The translations under genes and the position numbers were made by a program. A DNA stretch of 10,680 nucleotides from contig DHOL01000059.1 of assembly GCA_002410755.1 (NCBI GenBank), forward strand, positions 4,112 to 14,791, given 5' to 3'. This DNA comes from Ruminococcaceae bacterium UBA5391. GTDB taxonomy: Bacteria > Bacillota > Clostridia > Oscillospirales > Acutalibacteraceae. Shown here piece after piece: positions 1-6,151 of the stretch (position 1 is the first letter of the stretch; every line of letters starts with the position of its first letter). The notes beneath the pieces were generated by a model. That model was not told the DNA's origin. It did no database searches and worked only from the letters and a program-made list of their open reading frames with translations.

Positions 1-582
1 TTTCCTTTTCCGCAGAGGAGATAAACAAGGATTACTGCGGGAAGGATCATGCAGGCCTGCAACATTTTAATATTAAAGCCAAGGCCAATCATCACCGCGC
101 AGAGAAAAATCCAGCGGTTTTTCCCTGTCTCAATGGCACGGAACAAAAACCACGCCGCAACAAGCAGGACCAGAATAAGCTGCATGTCCATGGTATTGTT
201 ACGTGAAACGACCACAACGGCAGGCGTCACCGCAAGCAAACACGAGTGCAGAGATAAGCCCTGCTGGACGGCCAAAGCGCTTTGCCGTGAGGACATACAT
301 CATCACAAACAGGGCCTGCACCCAAAGCCCGACCGGCGGTTTATCTACAGAGACAATGCCGGCCGGATCAAAGGAAACATAGAAAAAATTGTGCCAGTTC
401 TGCGTCATGCTACGGATTGCCGCCGCATAGTAGGCATTGCCGTAACCGAGCTGTCCGACTGCGTAAAAATTAAGCCAGAAAGAGAGAAGTGCAATTCCGG
501 CAAGGGCAAGCAGATACCACCGCTTTTTACTCCAAGTTTGCGGTGAAACGCGGCGCGTCTGCATGGAAAGTTGCTCTTCCAT
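1..582 (-). pseudogene. Broken 5' part of a GT39/YkcB-like membrane glycosyltransferase (frameshifted, runs off the left edge)
   Basis: The product resembles polytopic glycosyltransferases of family 39 (ArnT/PMT superfamily, Bacillus YkcB type), which move sugars from polyprenyl-phosphate donors onto cell-envelope acceptors. Seen: a first membrane helix at about residues 21-38, a YGNAYYAAAIRSM stretch in the expected extracytoplasmic loop, then VSVDKPPVGLWVQ, a hallmark of this family. The start at 582 is chosen because a near-perfect Shine-Dalgarno (GGAGGTGAT) lies just upstream; a longer open frame reaching 678 has no such signal. After LISALVFA the frame hits a stop at 199-201. The minus strand there carries TTGC twice in tandem (plus-strand 232-239), and removing one copy restores the family reading VFAVTPA...SRNNTMDMQ, which then stays open to base 1. 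A second lesion is suspected near 306/307. Substrate is unknown. Family call is firm; pseudogene status is likely unless the 4 bases are an assembly error. Confidence 0.82.
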
Positions 583-586
583 GCCA

Positions 587-595
587 ATCACCTCC
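587..595 (-). promoter_or_regulatory. Strong ribosome binding site of the glycosyltransferase remnant
   Basis: On the minus strand this reads GGAGGTGAT, nine bases matching the anti-Shine-Dalgarno, with a 4-base gap to the ATG at 580-582. It decides the start against the longer upstream open frame. Confidence 0.75.
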
Positions 596-649
596 GAAAA
601 ATTCACAGCCCTTATCTTATCCGCAACATGTTGCCCGGCCGTGACACAA

Positions 650-678
650 ATTTGAACCTTTCGTGAGATTTTCGGCAA
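650..678 (-). promoter_or_regulatory. Possible sigma-A promoter of the glycosyltransferase remnant
   Basis: On the minus strand TTGCCG (673-678) and TCAAAT (650-655) are separated by 17 bases, each 4/6 matches to consensus. It lies downstream of the dipeptidase terminator and about 70 bases before the start codon, a sensible place, but the match is weak and other AT-rich choices exist. Confidence 0.25.
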
Positions 679-720
679 AGCCTGTTAGAAAGGCATTTTT
701 ATGAATGCGTTCCCGTGCAT

Positions 721-749
721 AAAAAGGCCCCCGGATTTTTTCCGGGGGC
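721..749 (-). terminator. Intrinsic terminator of the C69 dipeptidase gene
   Basis: A perfect 9-bp GC-rich stem (arms 727-735 and 741-749) with a 5-base loop is followed on the minus strand by a run of five T (721-725). It sits 25 bases after the dipeptidase stop codon. The T-run orientation makes it a minus-strand terminator and separates the dipeptidase from the next gene. Confidence 0.93.
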
Positions 750-773
750 ACAGGGCAAGAATTTTTCTTCTGT

Positions 774-2276
774 TTACTGCTTCTCTGTCTGCATGTTCAG
801 GAGGTCTCCATGAGGGGCTGAATTCTGCGCAATTTTTTCTTCGCCCAACTTCCGAATCATTTCATTTGCCCAGCCCCAGGCAGCACGGCCCTGCCGTGCA
901 GTGTAGTCTGTCAGGAACTCCCTTGCCAGCTCAGGGTCCTTTTTCCTTAGCAAGTGCCATGTATCTTTTACAGACTTTTCATCGGTATTCCAATGGCTTT
1001 CCATACTACGGATGGACTTGCGGATTTCCCCGTTTGTTCCCCTGTAGTCAAATTCCGTCAGATAACGCACCGTTTGAAATGCCCAATAGGCCCGCAACGG
1101 ATTATAGCGGAAATCAGAGTCTGCCGGGGAAAAGTGGGTGCGCCGTGCTGTCTCCACATCATACCATGCATAGCCCTCTGGCGCAGCGGAAATGCCAAGA
1201 TACCATGGAACATAGGGGCTGACGCAGGGTACCGGGGCAGCACGCCAAATACACGTAAGGTCCGGTTCCCCGTCGAATACAATGACACAGCTTTCCACCG
1301 TTACGCAGGAGCATACCGTAAAATGTTCTTTTACTCCCATGTGCGGGTTCCTGATATATTGATCCGTTGCATCGTCGGGAGTATTCTCATAATGGGACCG
1401 GAGGACACGCTTTACGTCTTCCGGTCCCATCTTCCCGGCAGGTTTTGCGGAGAATGCCTTCAGATCCTCCGGCTCCCTGCCAAGCAGAATCCGCCACGCA
1501 CCGCGGGCACGCAGGATATTGGAGGAACTGTCCTCTCCAGACTGGTATGCTGCAGCAAAGTCAAAATCCGGGCAGCAGCCTTCTTTCGCCGGATCGTACC
1601 AGCCGTTTTTCTCCGCAAATTCTGCAAGGTCGGGAGAAAAGTAGAAGTTTTCATGTTTCGTATCTTTCCAGTCAATCTGATGGATTGTGTACCAGTTCGG
1701 GATATACATCACTTCGCCGTCCGGTACGCGCCGCGCGGCATAGTGCCTTCCCTGTGTAAGCTGTAACACCCACGCTTCATTCTGGTCGGCAATCTGGTAG
1801 GAGCGGCAGCTCATATAACCGAACTGCTCTACAAGTCCAATGGCAAGCTCCACGCCTTCGCGGGCCGTTTTTGCACGCTCCGCCACCAGCCTGCGGAGGC
1901 CATAGCCAAGCCCTGCTTCCTGAGGGCCGTCCTCCGGCTCCCGGCATGGCACGCATGAATTGCTGACTATGGCTACGCCCCACTCATTGACAAATGTATC
2001 GGAATAAGACATCCCACGTCCCGGCGCGCGCATCTCAGACCAGTAATAGGAATAAGTTTCCTCCACCTGCGGGATAACTGCACTCCCGTCTCCGAAGCTG
2101 ACAGTTTCATGAGGCAAGTGTTTTTTCCGCGGCACATGGTAGGCCTGTACGATAGCGTCCCAGTCATCTTCATTATGCCCAATGATTACCCGCCCTGTTG
2201 TGGAAACATCTTTCCCCACTACAATTGTGCTGCAATTATAAGGAATATCCTGATTAGCATTAGCGCTTATTTCCAT
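774..2276 (-). CDS. Family C69 dipeptidase (PepD-type Ntn hydrolase)
   Basis: A 500-residue protein of peptidase family C69, cytosolic cysteine dipeptidases of the Ntn-hydrolase fold that cleave a broad range of dipeptides. Seen: Cys15 in NCSTIVVGK, followed by GHNEDDW (33-39), which is the catalytic N-terminal signature; FVNEWGVAIVSNSC (95-108); and SYQIADQNEAWVLQ (159-172), all family landmarks. Known for the family: the cysteine becomes the N-terminal nucleophile, here implying removal of a 14-residue leader. No signal peptide or membrane helix is visible, and length is usual. An AGGAG lies about 14 bases before the ATG, slightly far. The gene stands alone: a near-consensus promoter is upstream (2401-2429) and a terminator follows at 721-749. 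Some readthrough from hflX is possible, since no terminator is seen after that gene. The exact substrate cannot be told. Confidence 0.93.
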   Translation of the reverse strand: MEISANANQDIPYNCSTIVVGKDVSTTGRVIIGHNEDDWDAIVQAYHVPRKKHLPHETVSFGDGSAVIPQVEETYSYYWSEMRAPGRGMSYSDTFVNEWGVAIVSNSCVPCREPEDGPQEAGLGYGLRRLVAERAKTAREGVELAIGLVEQFGYMSCRSYQIADQNEAWVLQLTQGRHYAARRVPDGEVMYIPNWYTIHQIDWKDTKHENFYFSPDLAEFAEKNGWYDPAKEGCCPDFDFAAAYQSGEDSSSNILRARGAWRILLGREPEDLKAFSAKPAGKMGPEDVKRVLRSHYENTPDDATDQYIRNPHMGVKEHFTVCSCVTVESCVIVFDGEPDLTCIWRAAPVPCVSPYVPWYLGISAAPEGYAWYDVETARRTHFSPADSDFRYNPLRAYWAFQTVRYLTEFDYRGTNGEIRKSIRSMESHWNTDEKSVKDTWHLLRKKDPELAREFLTDYTARQGRAAWGWANEMIRKLGEEKIAQNSAPHGDLLNMQTEKQ

Positions 2277-2343
2277 TCTTCTATCTATCTCTCCTCTTAA
2301 AACGGACGGTTTTTTATGTCTGCGCTTTCCGGCAGGCTCAGGC

Positions 2344-2395
2344 GGATTTTAAGAAAGGCCGCAGCCAATCATCTCCGGGCCATCCATTCACACGG
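2344..2395 (-). promoter_or_regulatory. Leader hairpin in the dipeptidase 5' UTR
   Basis: The minus strand has AAGGCCG and, about 30 bases later, its exact complement CGGCCTT, directly after the predicted transcription start. The 7-bp stem is followed by a poor T run (TTTCTT). It may be a weak attenuator, a stability element or chance; no riboswitch class is recognised in the leader. Confidence 0.25.
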
Positions 2396-2400
2396 CCTTA

Positions 2401-2429
2401 ATTATAACTGCTGCCAAAGGGCTTGTCTA
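2401..2429 (-). promoter_or_regulatory. Near-consensus sigma-A promoter of the dipeptidase gene
   Basis: On the minus strand TAGACA (2424-2429, 5/6 of the -35 consensus) is followed after exactly 17 bases by TATAAT (2401-2406, perfect -10). Transcription would start near 2394, giving a leader of about 117 nt before the ATG at 2276. Confidence 0.8.
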
Positions 2430-2467
2430 CACTGTTTTTTTTTAACCATACCAGTCCCGCGGGGAAT

Positions 2468-3715
2468 TCAGTCAATGAGGTAATCCCAGACGTCACTCAT
2501 CATGGATGGTGGGACACGCGCAGTGAGACGGTAGCCTTCCGGGGTATACTCTTCGCTCTCTATGGCGCCCACAGTACGGACACGGTCTGCAAGGCTCGCT
2601 TCCGAAAATGGAAGCAGCAGCTTAACAGGCAGGTAATCCGGTAAGTTTTCCTCAATCGCCTTCAGCAGAGTCGGAATCCCTTCGCCAGTCTTTGCACTGA
2701 CGCGAACAGCTTCGCCAATCATGGGGATGCTGGTAAGGGCCGGAATCAGGTCGCATTTGTTCATCACAGGAATAATGGGCCGTTCCGTACAGCCAAGGCT
2801 AGCAAGGAGGTTTTTTGTAATCTCCAGATGTTCCCTTGCTTCAGGGCTCGAAGCATCGCAGACATTCAGAATCACATCGGCCTCAGCAGCCTGCTCCAGT
2901 GTTGAGCGGAATGCATCAATCAGGTGGTACGGAAGCCTGCGGAGAAAACCGACGGTGTCAATCAGCATAACTTTTTCCCCGCCAGGCAGCTTTAGGGCGC
3001 GTGCCGTGGGATCCAGTGTTGCAAAAAGTTTGTCCTCCACTAATACACCCGCGTTTGTCAGGGTATTCATCAAGGTGGATTTTCCCGCATTCGTATACCC
3101 GACAAGGGCTACCGTTACAATGCCGTTTTTTTGTCGGCGCCTGATTTGCTGTTCCCTGCGGCGTTTTACGTCATCAAGCTGACGGTTTAAAACATCGATT
3201 CTCTTCCTAATATGGCGTCGGTCCGTTTCCAGTTTGCTTTCGCCCGGGCCGCGTGTCCCAATCCCGCCGCCGAGCCGTGAAAGCCCTACGCCTTTTTCAG
3301 AAAGCCGGGGAAGCAGGTATTCCAGTTGTGCCAGTTCCACTTGAAGCCTGCCTTCCCGGCTTCTCGCGTTTGCAGCAAAGATGTCAAGGATCAGCATTGT
3401 CCGGTCTACCGTTTTCGTGCCGGAAATCTTTTCAATGTTCCGAAGCTGAGTCGGCGTAAGCTCACAGTCAAAGACCAAGAGGTCAATTTCATATTTCTTA
3501 CAGAATCCGGAAATTTCCTCCATCATCCCCCTGCCTACACAGGTGGCCGCATCCGGTGCAGGGCGCTTCTGCGTGATTGTTCCAAAAGGCACAGCCCCCG
3601 CGCTGCGCGTTAGTTCATAAAGCTCTGCCAGTGCCGGCTTTGCTTCCCATGCGCCGGTATCCAGTTCCACCAGCAGTGCCCGTTCCTTCTTTTCCCTGTT
3701 CTCGTGCATCTTCAT
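2468..3715 (-). CDS. hflX: Ribosome-associated GTPase HflX
   Basis: A 415-residue TRAFAC-class GTPase of the HflX family, which binds the 50S subunit and, in studied bacteria, splits or rescues stalled ribosomes under stress. Seen: the N-terminal HflX domain (about 12-160) with the glycine-rich linker LGGGIGTRGPGESKLE (148-163), a basic helical stretch, then the G domain with G1 GYTNAGKST (206-214), G3 DTVGF (253-257), G4 NKCD (319-322) and G5 SAKTG (340-344), and a short C-terminal domain. All nucleotide-binding motifs are intact and length is typical. I chose the ATG at 3713-3715 because AAGAAGG lies 9 bases upstream and it fits the predicted promoter; the open frame extends 17 codons further to 3766 but would overlap that promoter. 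It appears to be transcribed separately from the phage operon, whose terminator is at 3882-3925. No terminator is visible after the stop. Confidence 0.96.
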   Translation of the reverse strand: MKMHENREKKERALLVELDTGAWEAKPALAELYELTRSAGAVPFGTITQKRPAPDAATCVGRGMMEEISGFCKKYEIDLLVFDCELTPTQLRNIEKISGTKTVDRTMLILDIFAANARSREGRLQVELAQLEYLLPRLSEKGVGLSRLGGGIGTRGPGESKLETDRRHIRKRIDVLNRQLDDVKRRREQQIRRRQKNGIVTVALVGYTNAGKSTLMNTLTNAGVLVEDKLFATLDPTARALKLPGGEKVMLIDTVGFLRRLPYHLIDAFRSTLEQAAEADVILNVCDASSPEAREHLEITKNLLASLGCTERPIIPVMNKCDLIPALTSIPMIGEAVRVSAKTGEGIPTLLKAIEENLPDYLPVKLLLPFSEASLADRVRTVGAIESEEYTPEGYRLTARVPPSMMSDVWDYLID

Positions 3716-3737
3716 CGCTCCGCGCCTTCTTTCCTTT

Positions 3738-3766
3738 AAAATATCGCAATTTCTCCGGAAAATCAA
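3738..3766 (-). promoter_or_regulatory. Putative sigma-A promoter of hflX
   Basis: On the minus strand TTGATT (3761-3766) and TATTTT (3738-3743) are 17 bases apart, each 4/6 to consensus. It lies in the AT-rich gap after the phage terminator and would give a leader of roughly 15-20 nt carrying the ribosome binding site. Confidence 0.5.
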
Positions 3767-3881
3767 CTTTTTTCTTATTTTTATTTTACGCGGTGCTTCT
3801 TATCAGATACCTTTTTATCATTCCCGCTGTTCCCCGGAAATCAAGATTGCAAAGGCCGCCAATATCTTCCTTAAAAAATAT

Positions 3882-3925
3882 AAAAAATTTCCGGCTTTGT
3901 TTCCATTATGGAAGCAGAGCCGGAA
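3882..3925 (-). terminator. Intrinsic terminator of the phage-derived operon
   Basis: Arms 3889-3904 and 3910-3925 form a 16-bp stem (14 Watson-Crick pairs, 2 G-U) with the 5-base loop ATTAT. On the minus strand it is followed by A plus six T (3882-3888) and further T-rich sequence. It begins 14 bases after the stop codon of the last phage gene, so it closes the operon and insulates hflX. Confidence 0.92.
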
Positions 3926-3938
3926 AAAATGGATATTG

Positions 3939-4409
3939 TCAGTCTGGAAACTCATAAATGATTTTTAAATGAGCCGGGGCAAATGTGTCAAGTTCATGCT
4001 GGAGGGATACCCTGTCTCCGGATGGTGGTTTTGTAATATGATATGTTACCATCCTGTTTTTTTCGTCCGATTCGATTGTAAGCTCAAAACCAAGCGAATT
4101 CATCAACGTCTGGATATCTTCCAGCGTACAGTCATCTGGTGTCACAGAGCCGGCAGCGATGAGGCGTGCCCTCGCTTCATCGGCCGTACCGGAAAAATTC
4201 GTCTGTCCAAAAATAGTTTCTGCCTTTGTCAGGCCATAGCTCTCAGCCGTAGGAAGGAAACTCTCCCGTTTCAGCGTTTTCAGGCCTTCCACAACCGGGT
4301 CAAGCCCTGCGGCATAAGCCTGCAATTCAAAGTCTACACTGGTTTTGCCATCCAATGTATAAAGCCCTGTCGTCTGCATGCTTTTTTTCATGGAATCATA
4401 AGTGCTCAT
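3939..4409 (-). CDS. YmfQ / Mu gp48-like baseplate protein, last gene of the phage operon
   Basis: A 156-residue protein resembling the YmfQ/Mu gp48/XkdU group (tail proteins encoded right after baseplate J), thought to cap the outer baseplate wedge where fibres attach. Seen: an N-terminal MSTYDSM, a central FLPTAESYGLTKAETIFG with the adjoining TADEARARLIAAG, a TLEDIQTLMNSLGFELTI segment and a C-terminal beta-rich tail ending in HLKIIYEFPD; no membrane or signal segment. The assignment rests on these patterns and, more strongly, on position directly after the J gene. Start and preceding stop overlap as ATGA, with a GGGGGGATC ribosome binding site 3 bases before the ATG, so translation is probably coupled to J. 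In a complete phage a tail-fibre gene would follow; here only a terminator does. Confidence 0.78.
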   Translation of the reverse strand: MSTYDSMKKSMQTTGLYTLDGKTSVDFELQAYAAGLDPVVEGLKTLKRESFLPTAESYGLTKAETIFGQTNFSGTADEARARLIAAGSVTPDDCTLEDIQTLMNSLGFELTIESDEKNRMVTYHITKPPSGDRVSLQHELDTFAPAHLKIIYEFPD

Positions 4410-5470
4410 TGCGATCCCCCCGCGGCAATGCTCAGCTTGCCAAGCACTGCAAGTTCATTTGCCGCCATTGTTTTCCCCTGAGAAGTAAAAGCGCAGTCCC
4501 TGACGCAGCCGACAGAGAAAACCGCCGCCGTAACTGCGGCAAGGATAACCGGGTCACCTACTCCGAGCGATTTGAAATAACCGGCAACTGCATCCCCGGC
4601 GGCTGATTCAACAGCGGAAAATGGGCAGCCGGGCTTTGCCGTTACTGTACAGGAAACATCTACCGGGACAGTTTTTGCTGCCTCAACGGTAAGGTCCACA
4701 TTGATTTCTTTTTTAGCGGAGAGAAGTTCTTTTACGCGGCTCACCGCATCATCCGAAGCAGCAGCTCCCGTTCCTCCAAGATAAACTGCCACCGTGCCAG
4801 TCCCGTTCACGCGCGGCACTACATTCGCCGAGTGAATACCGTCACAGCTAAGGGCAAGCTGTCGGTACCATGCGGCATTTGTCCCATTGCCCGGCCTGGC
4901 ACAGCGGTCCAGCAGGCGCACACGGAGGGATTCGTCGCCTTCCGCATCCTCGCCGCCGGAAAAGTCTGCGCTGTTTGCCACTTCTTCCACGGAGGGCGGC
5001 GGCGTCACCATCACAGTCACCGTTCCCGAAAGTGCGTTCCCTGCCGCACCCGGTTTCTCCGCTTTTGCCGGGGCATTGACAGAAAGCTCTCCGGTTCCCA
5101 GTGTCACATCGGCAGTCGTTACGTAGCGTGCAGCGTCCTGGCCGGAAGTCGCACAGACAGTCCCCGCAGGAATGGTCGCGGGAAACCAAAGCGGCGTTGA
5201 GCGCCCAAAGGTAAGGACACCGGTCGCGGCCGTGGCCGGTTTTCGGGTAACACCGTGCTCCGCCGCACGCAGCTCAAGCTGCTTTCCCGAAGCAGTTTGT
5301 AAGAAAGTCTCCCGGTGCAGCCATTCCACTGCGCTTTCAACCGAATAGATTTCACCTGCCAGTACCTTGAGTCGGATGCTGATATCAGAAGCGTCATCCG
5401 GCATAAATCCGGCAAGCTCTTCATATTTATTTTTCATCCTTAAAACGATTCCATCATAAGTGTCCGTCAG
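4406..5470 (-). CDS. Baseplate J family protein (XkdT / Mu gp47-like)
   Basis: About 354 residues; baseplate wedge component of contractile tails (Mu gp47, P2 gpJ, PBSX XkdT). Seen: the family signature GGEDAEGDESLR (about 172-183), a preceding beta-rich region with TIPAGTVCATSGQ, AGNALSGTVTV, and a C-terminal two-domain region. The first ATG is at 5437, but it has no usable ribosome binding site, and the 11 codons upstream (reading xTDTYDGIVLR) match the way these proteins normally begin (a short acidic stretch, then an I-L/V-x-R-M helix). The only possible initiator above it before an in-frame stop is CTG at 5468-5470. That codon sits 4 bases after GAGGTGA and overlaps the preceding stop as CTGA. 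I therefore place the start there, with the ATG at 5437 as the fallback. Downstream overlap with the YmfQ-like gene is ATGA. Confidence 0.93.
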   Translation of the reverse strand: MTDTYDGIVLRMKNKYEELAGFMPDDASDISIRLKVLAGEIYSVESAVEWLHRETFLQTASGKQLELRAAEHGVTRKPATAATGVLTFGRSTPLWFPATIPAGTVCATSGQDAARYVTTADVTLGTGELSVNAPAKAEKPGAAGNALSGTVTVMVTPPPSVEEVANSADFSGGEDAEGDESLRVRLLDRCARPGNGTNAAWYRQLALSCDGIHSANVVPRVNGTGTVAVYLGGTGAAASDDAVSRVKELLSAKKEINVDLTVEAAKTVPVDVSCTVTAKPGCPFSAVESAAGDAVAGYFKSLGVGDPVILAAVTAAVFSVGCVRDCAFTSQGKTMAANELAVLGKLSIAAGGSQ

Positions 5471-5805
5471 AGTTTCACCTCAATTTCCTTTTGCTCGCTG
5501 CCGCAGCCAAGGAGGATTTTCACGGAAGGCTGTGCGCCCGCAAGATATTCCGCGCTCAGCACTTCCACACCCGGCAGGGCTCTCACCGCCTCCTCGGCAA
5601 GCAGGAGGGCGGCTGCATCGGGGTCCGGCTCCTTACCGGTCAGGGAAGAAAGCCTGCTTCCAAGTGTCGGGTCGTAGCAGAAAGCGCCGGCTGGAACAGT
5701 CAGCCTGATTGCCGCGCGCTGAAACATCTCCGCATTGCCGCTAAGCAGATAGGGCTTTCCGTTTGCCGCGCGTGCGAAGTCACCGCCTGAAAGCGCCGCG
5801 TCCAT
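5467..5805 (-). CDS. gp25 / XkdS-like baseplate wedge protein
   Basis: A 112-residue protein matching the GPW/gp25 and XkdS (DUF2634-type) group, small lysozyme-like-fold wedge subunits that in contractile tails start sheath assembly at the baseplate. Seen: FQRAAIRLTVPAGAFCYDPTLGSRLSSLTG (about 29-58) corresponds to the family pattern in which a fixed-length stretch with a pre-folded P-x-LGS-x-L element is followed by an alpha helix rich in Ala/Glu (LLLAEEAVRALPGV), then two beta strands to the end. Its start overlaps the preceding stop as TGATG, and its own stop is overlapped by the probable CTG start of J. Gp25 normally contacts the sheath, yet no sheath gene is seen in this operon, which makes its retention notable. 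Confidence 0.8.
   Translation of the reverse strand: MDAALSGGDFARAANGKPYLLSGNAEMFQRAAIRLTVPAGAFCYDPTLGSRLSSLTGKEPDPDAAALLLAEEAVRALPGVEVLSAEYLAGAQPSVKILLGCGSEQKEIEVKL
5475..5481 (-). promoter_or_regulatory. Ribosome binding site supporting a CTG start of baseplate J
   Basis: On the minus strand GAGGTGA, seven bases of the ideal Shine-Dalgarno, lies 4 bases before CTG (5468-5470). The ATG at 5437 has only AAGG directly abutting it, so this site decides for the upstream start. Confidence 0.6.
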
Positions 5806-6146
5806 CAGTCTGACCCCCCGGCCGCTGGGATGATTTTCCCATTGATTCTAATTTCCCCTGTGTTCATCAGGTAGATTTCCGCCCCACCGGCGGAAAAAAG
5901 ATAAAGTTCACCGGGCTGGATATTTTTACTCCCGGCAAGCGTGCCAATACAGGCATCTCCCGCACTGGTCGAAACAATTACCGCCTGAGCGGCATTCGGC
6001 GGCAGATATGCAATCCCCCAAGGCCCCGCAAACGGCAGAGACTGGTAATTGTTCACACCCTGCGCCGTACCTGTCCCCGTAACATGTGCCCGGTCTGCTG
6101 CCGGGCGGCTTTTCTGCGCCGCTATAATCTGCTGAGACAGCCACAT
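5805..6146 (-). CDS. Short baseplate spike protein (gpV / Mu gp45-like)
   Basis: A 113-residue protein similar to phage baseplate assembly protein V/Mu gp45, the trimeric spike under the tail hub that pierces the target membrane. Seen: an N-terminal helix, then GVNNYQSLPFAGPWGIAYLPP (about 30-50, the conserved OB-like domain), and GELYLFSAGGAEIYLMNTGEIRING (about 79-103), the start of the repetitive beta-spike. Only one such spike turn is present before the end, so it is shorter than usual gpV proteins (commonly nearer 200 residues). An ideal AAGGAGG lies 11 bases before the ATG, inside the last codons of the hub gene, with a 5-base gap between genes. Family by pattern and by position between the hub and gp25 genes. 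An apical domain might be supplied by another protein. Confidence 0.75.
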   Translation of the reverse strand: MWLSQQIIAAQKSRPAADRAHVTGTGTAQGVNNYQSLPFAGPWGIAYLPPNAAQAVIVSTSAGDACIGTLAGSKNIQPGELYLFSAGGAEIYLMNTGEIRINGKIIPAAGGSD

Positions 6147-6151
6147 AATTT

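Noticed and set aside
49-546. 165-codon plus-strand open frame at the left edge
   Set aside because: Antisense to the glycosyltransferase remnant, whose frame is recognisable on the other strand on both sides of the frameshift.
954-1766. 270-codon plus-strand open frame
   Set aside because: It lies opposite the well-supported dipeptidase gene, its product has no recognisable family or domain, and it has no ribosome binding site; a shadow of the antisense coding frame.
2299-2315. Small inverted repeat (AAAAC...GTTTT) as a terminator or operator
   Set aside because: Only a 5-bp AT-rich stem; too weak, and it lies within the dipeptidase leader.
2430-2467. Terminator for hflX around the CCCCGCGGG palindrome
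   Set aside because: The palindrome is short and no T run follows on the minus strand; the nearby homopolymer is A on that strand.
3767-3881. AT-rich gap as an attachment site or origin
   Set aside because: No direct repeat matching elsewhere in the window, no tRNA gene and no iterons; the gap is explained by the operon terminator and the hflX promoter.
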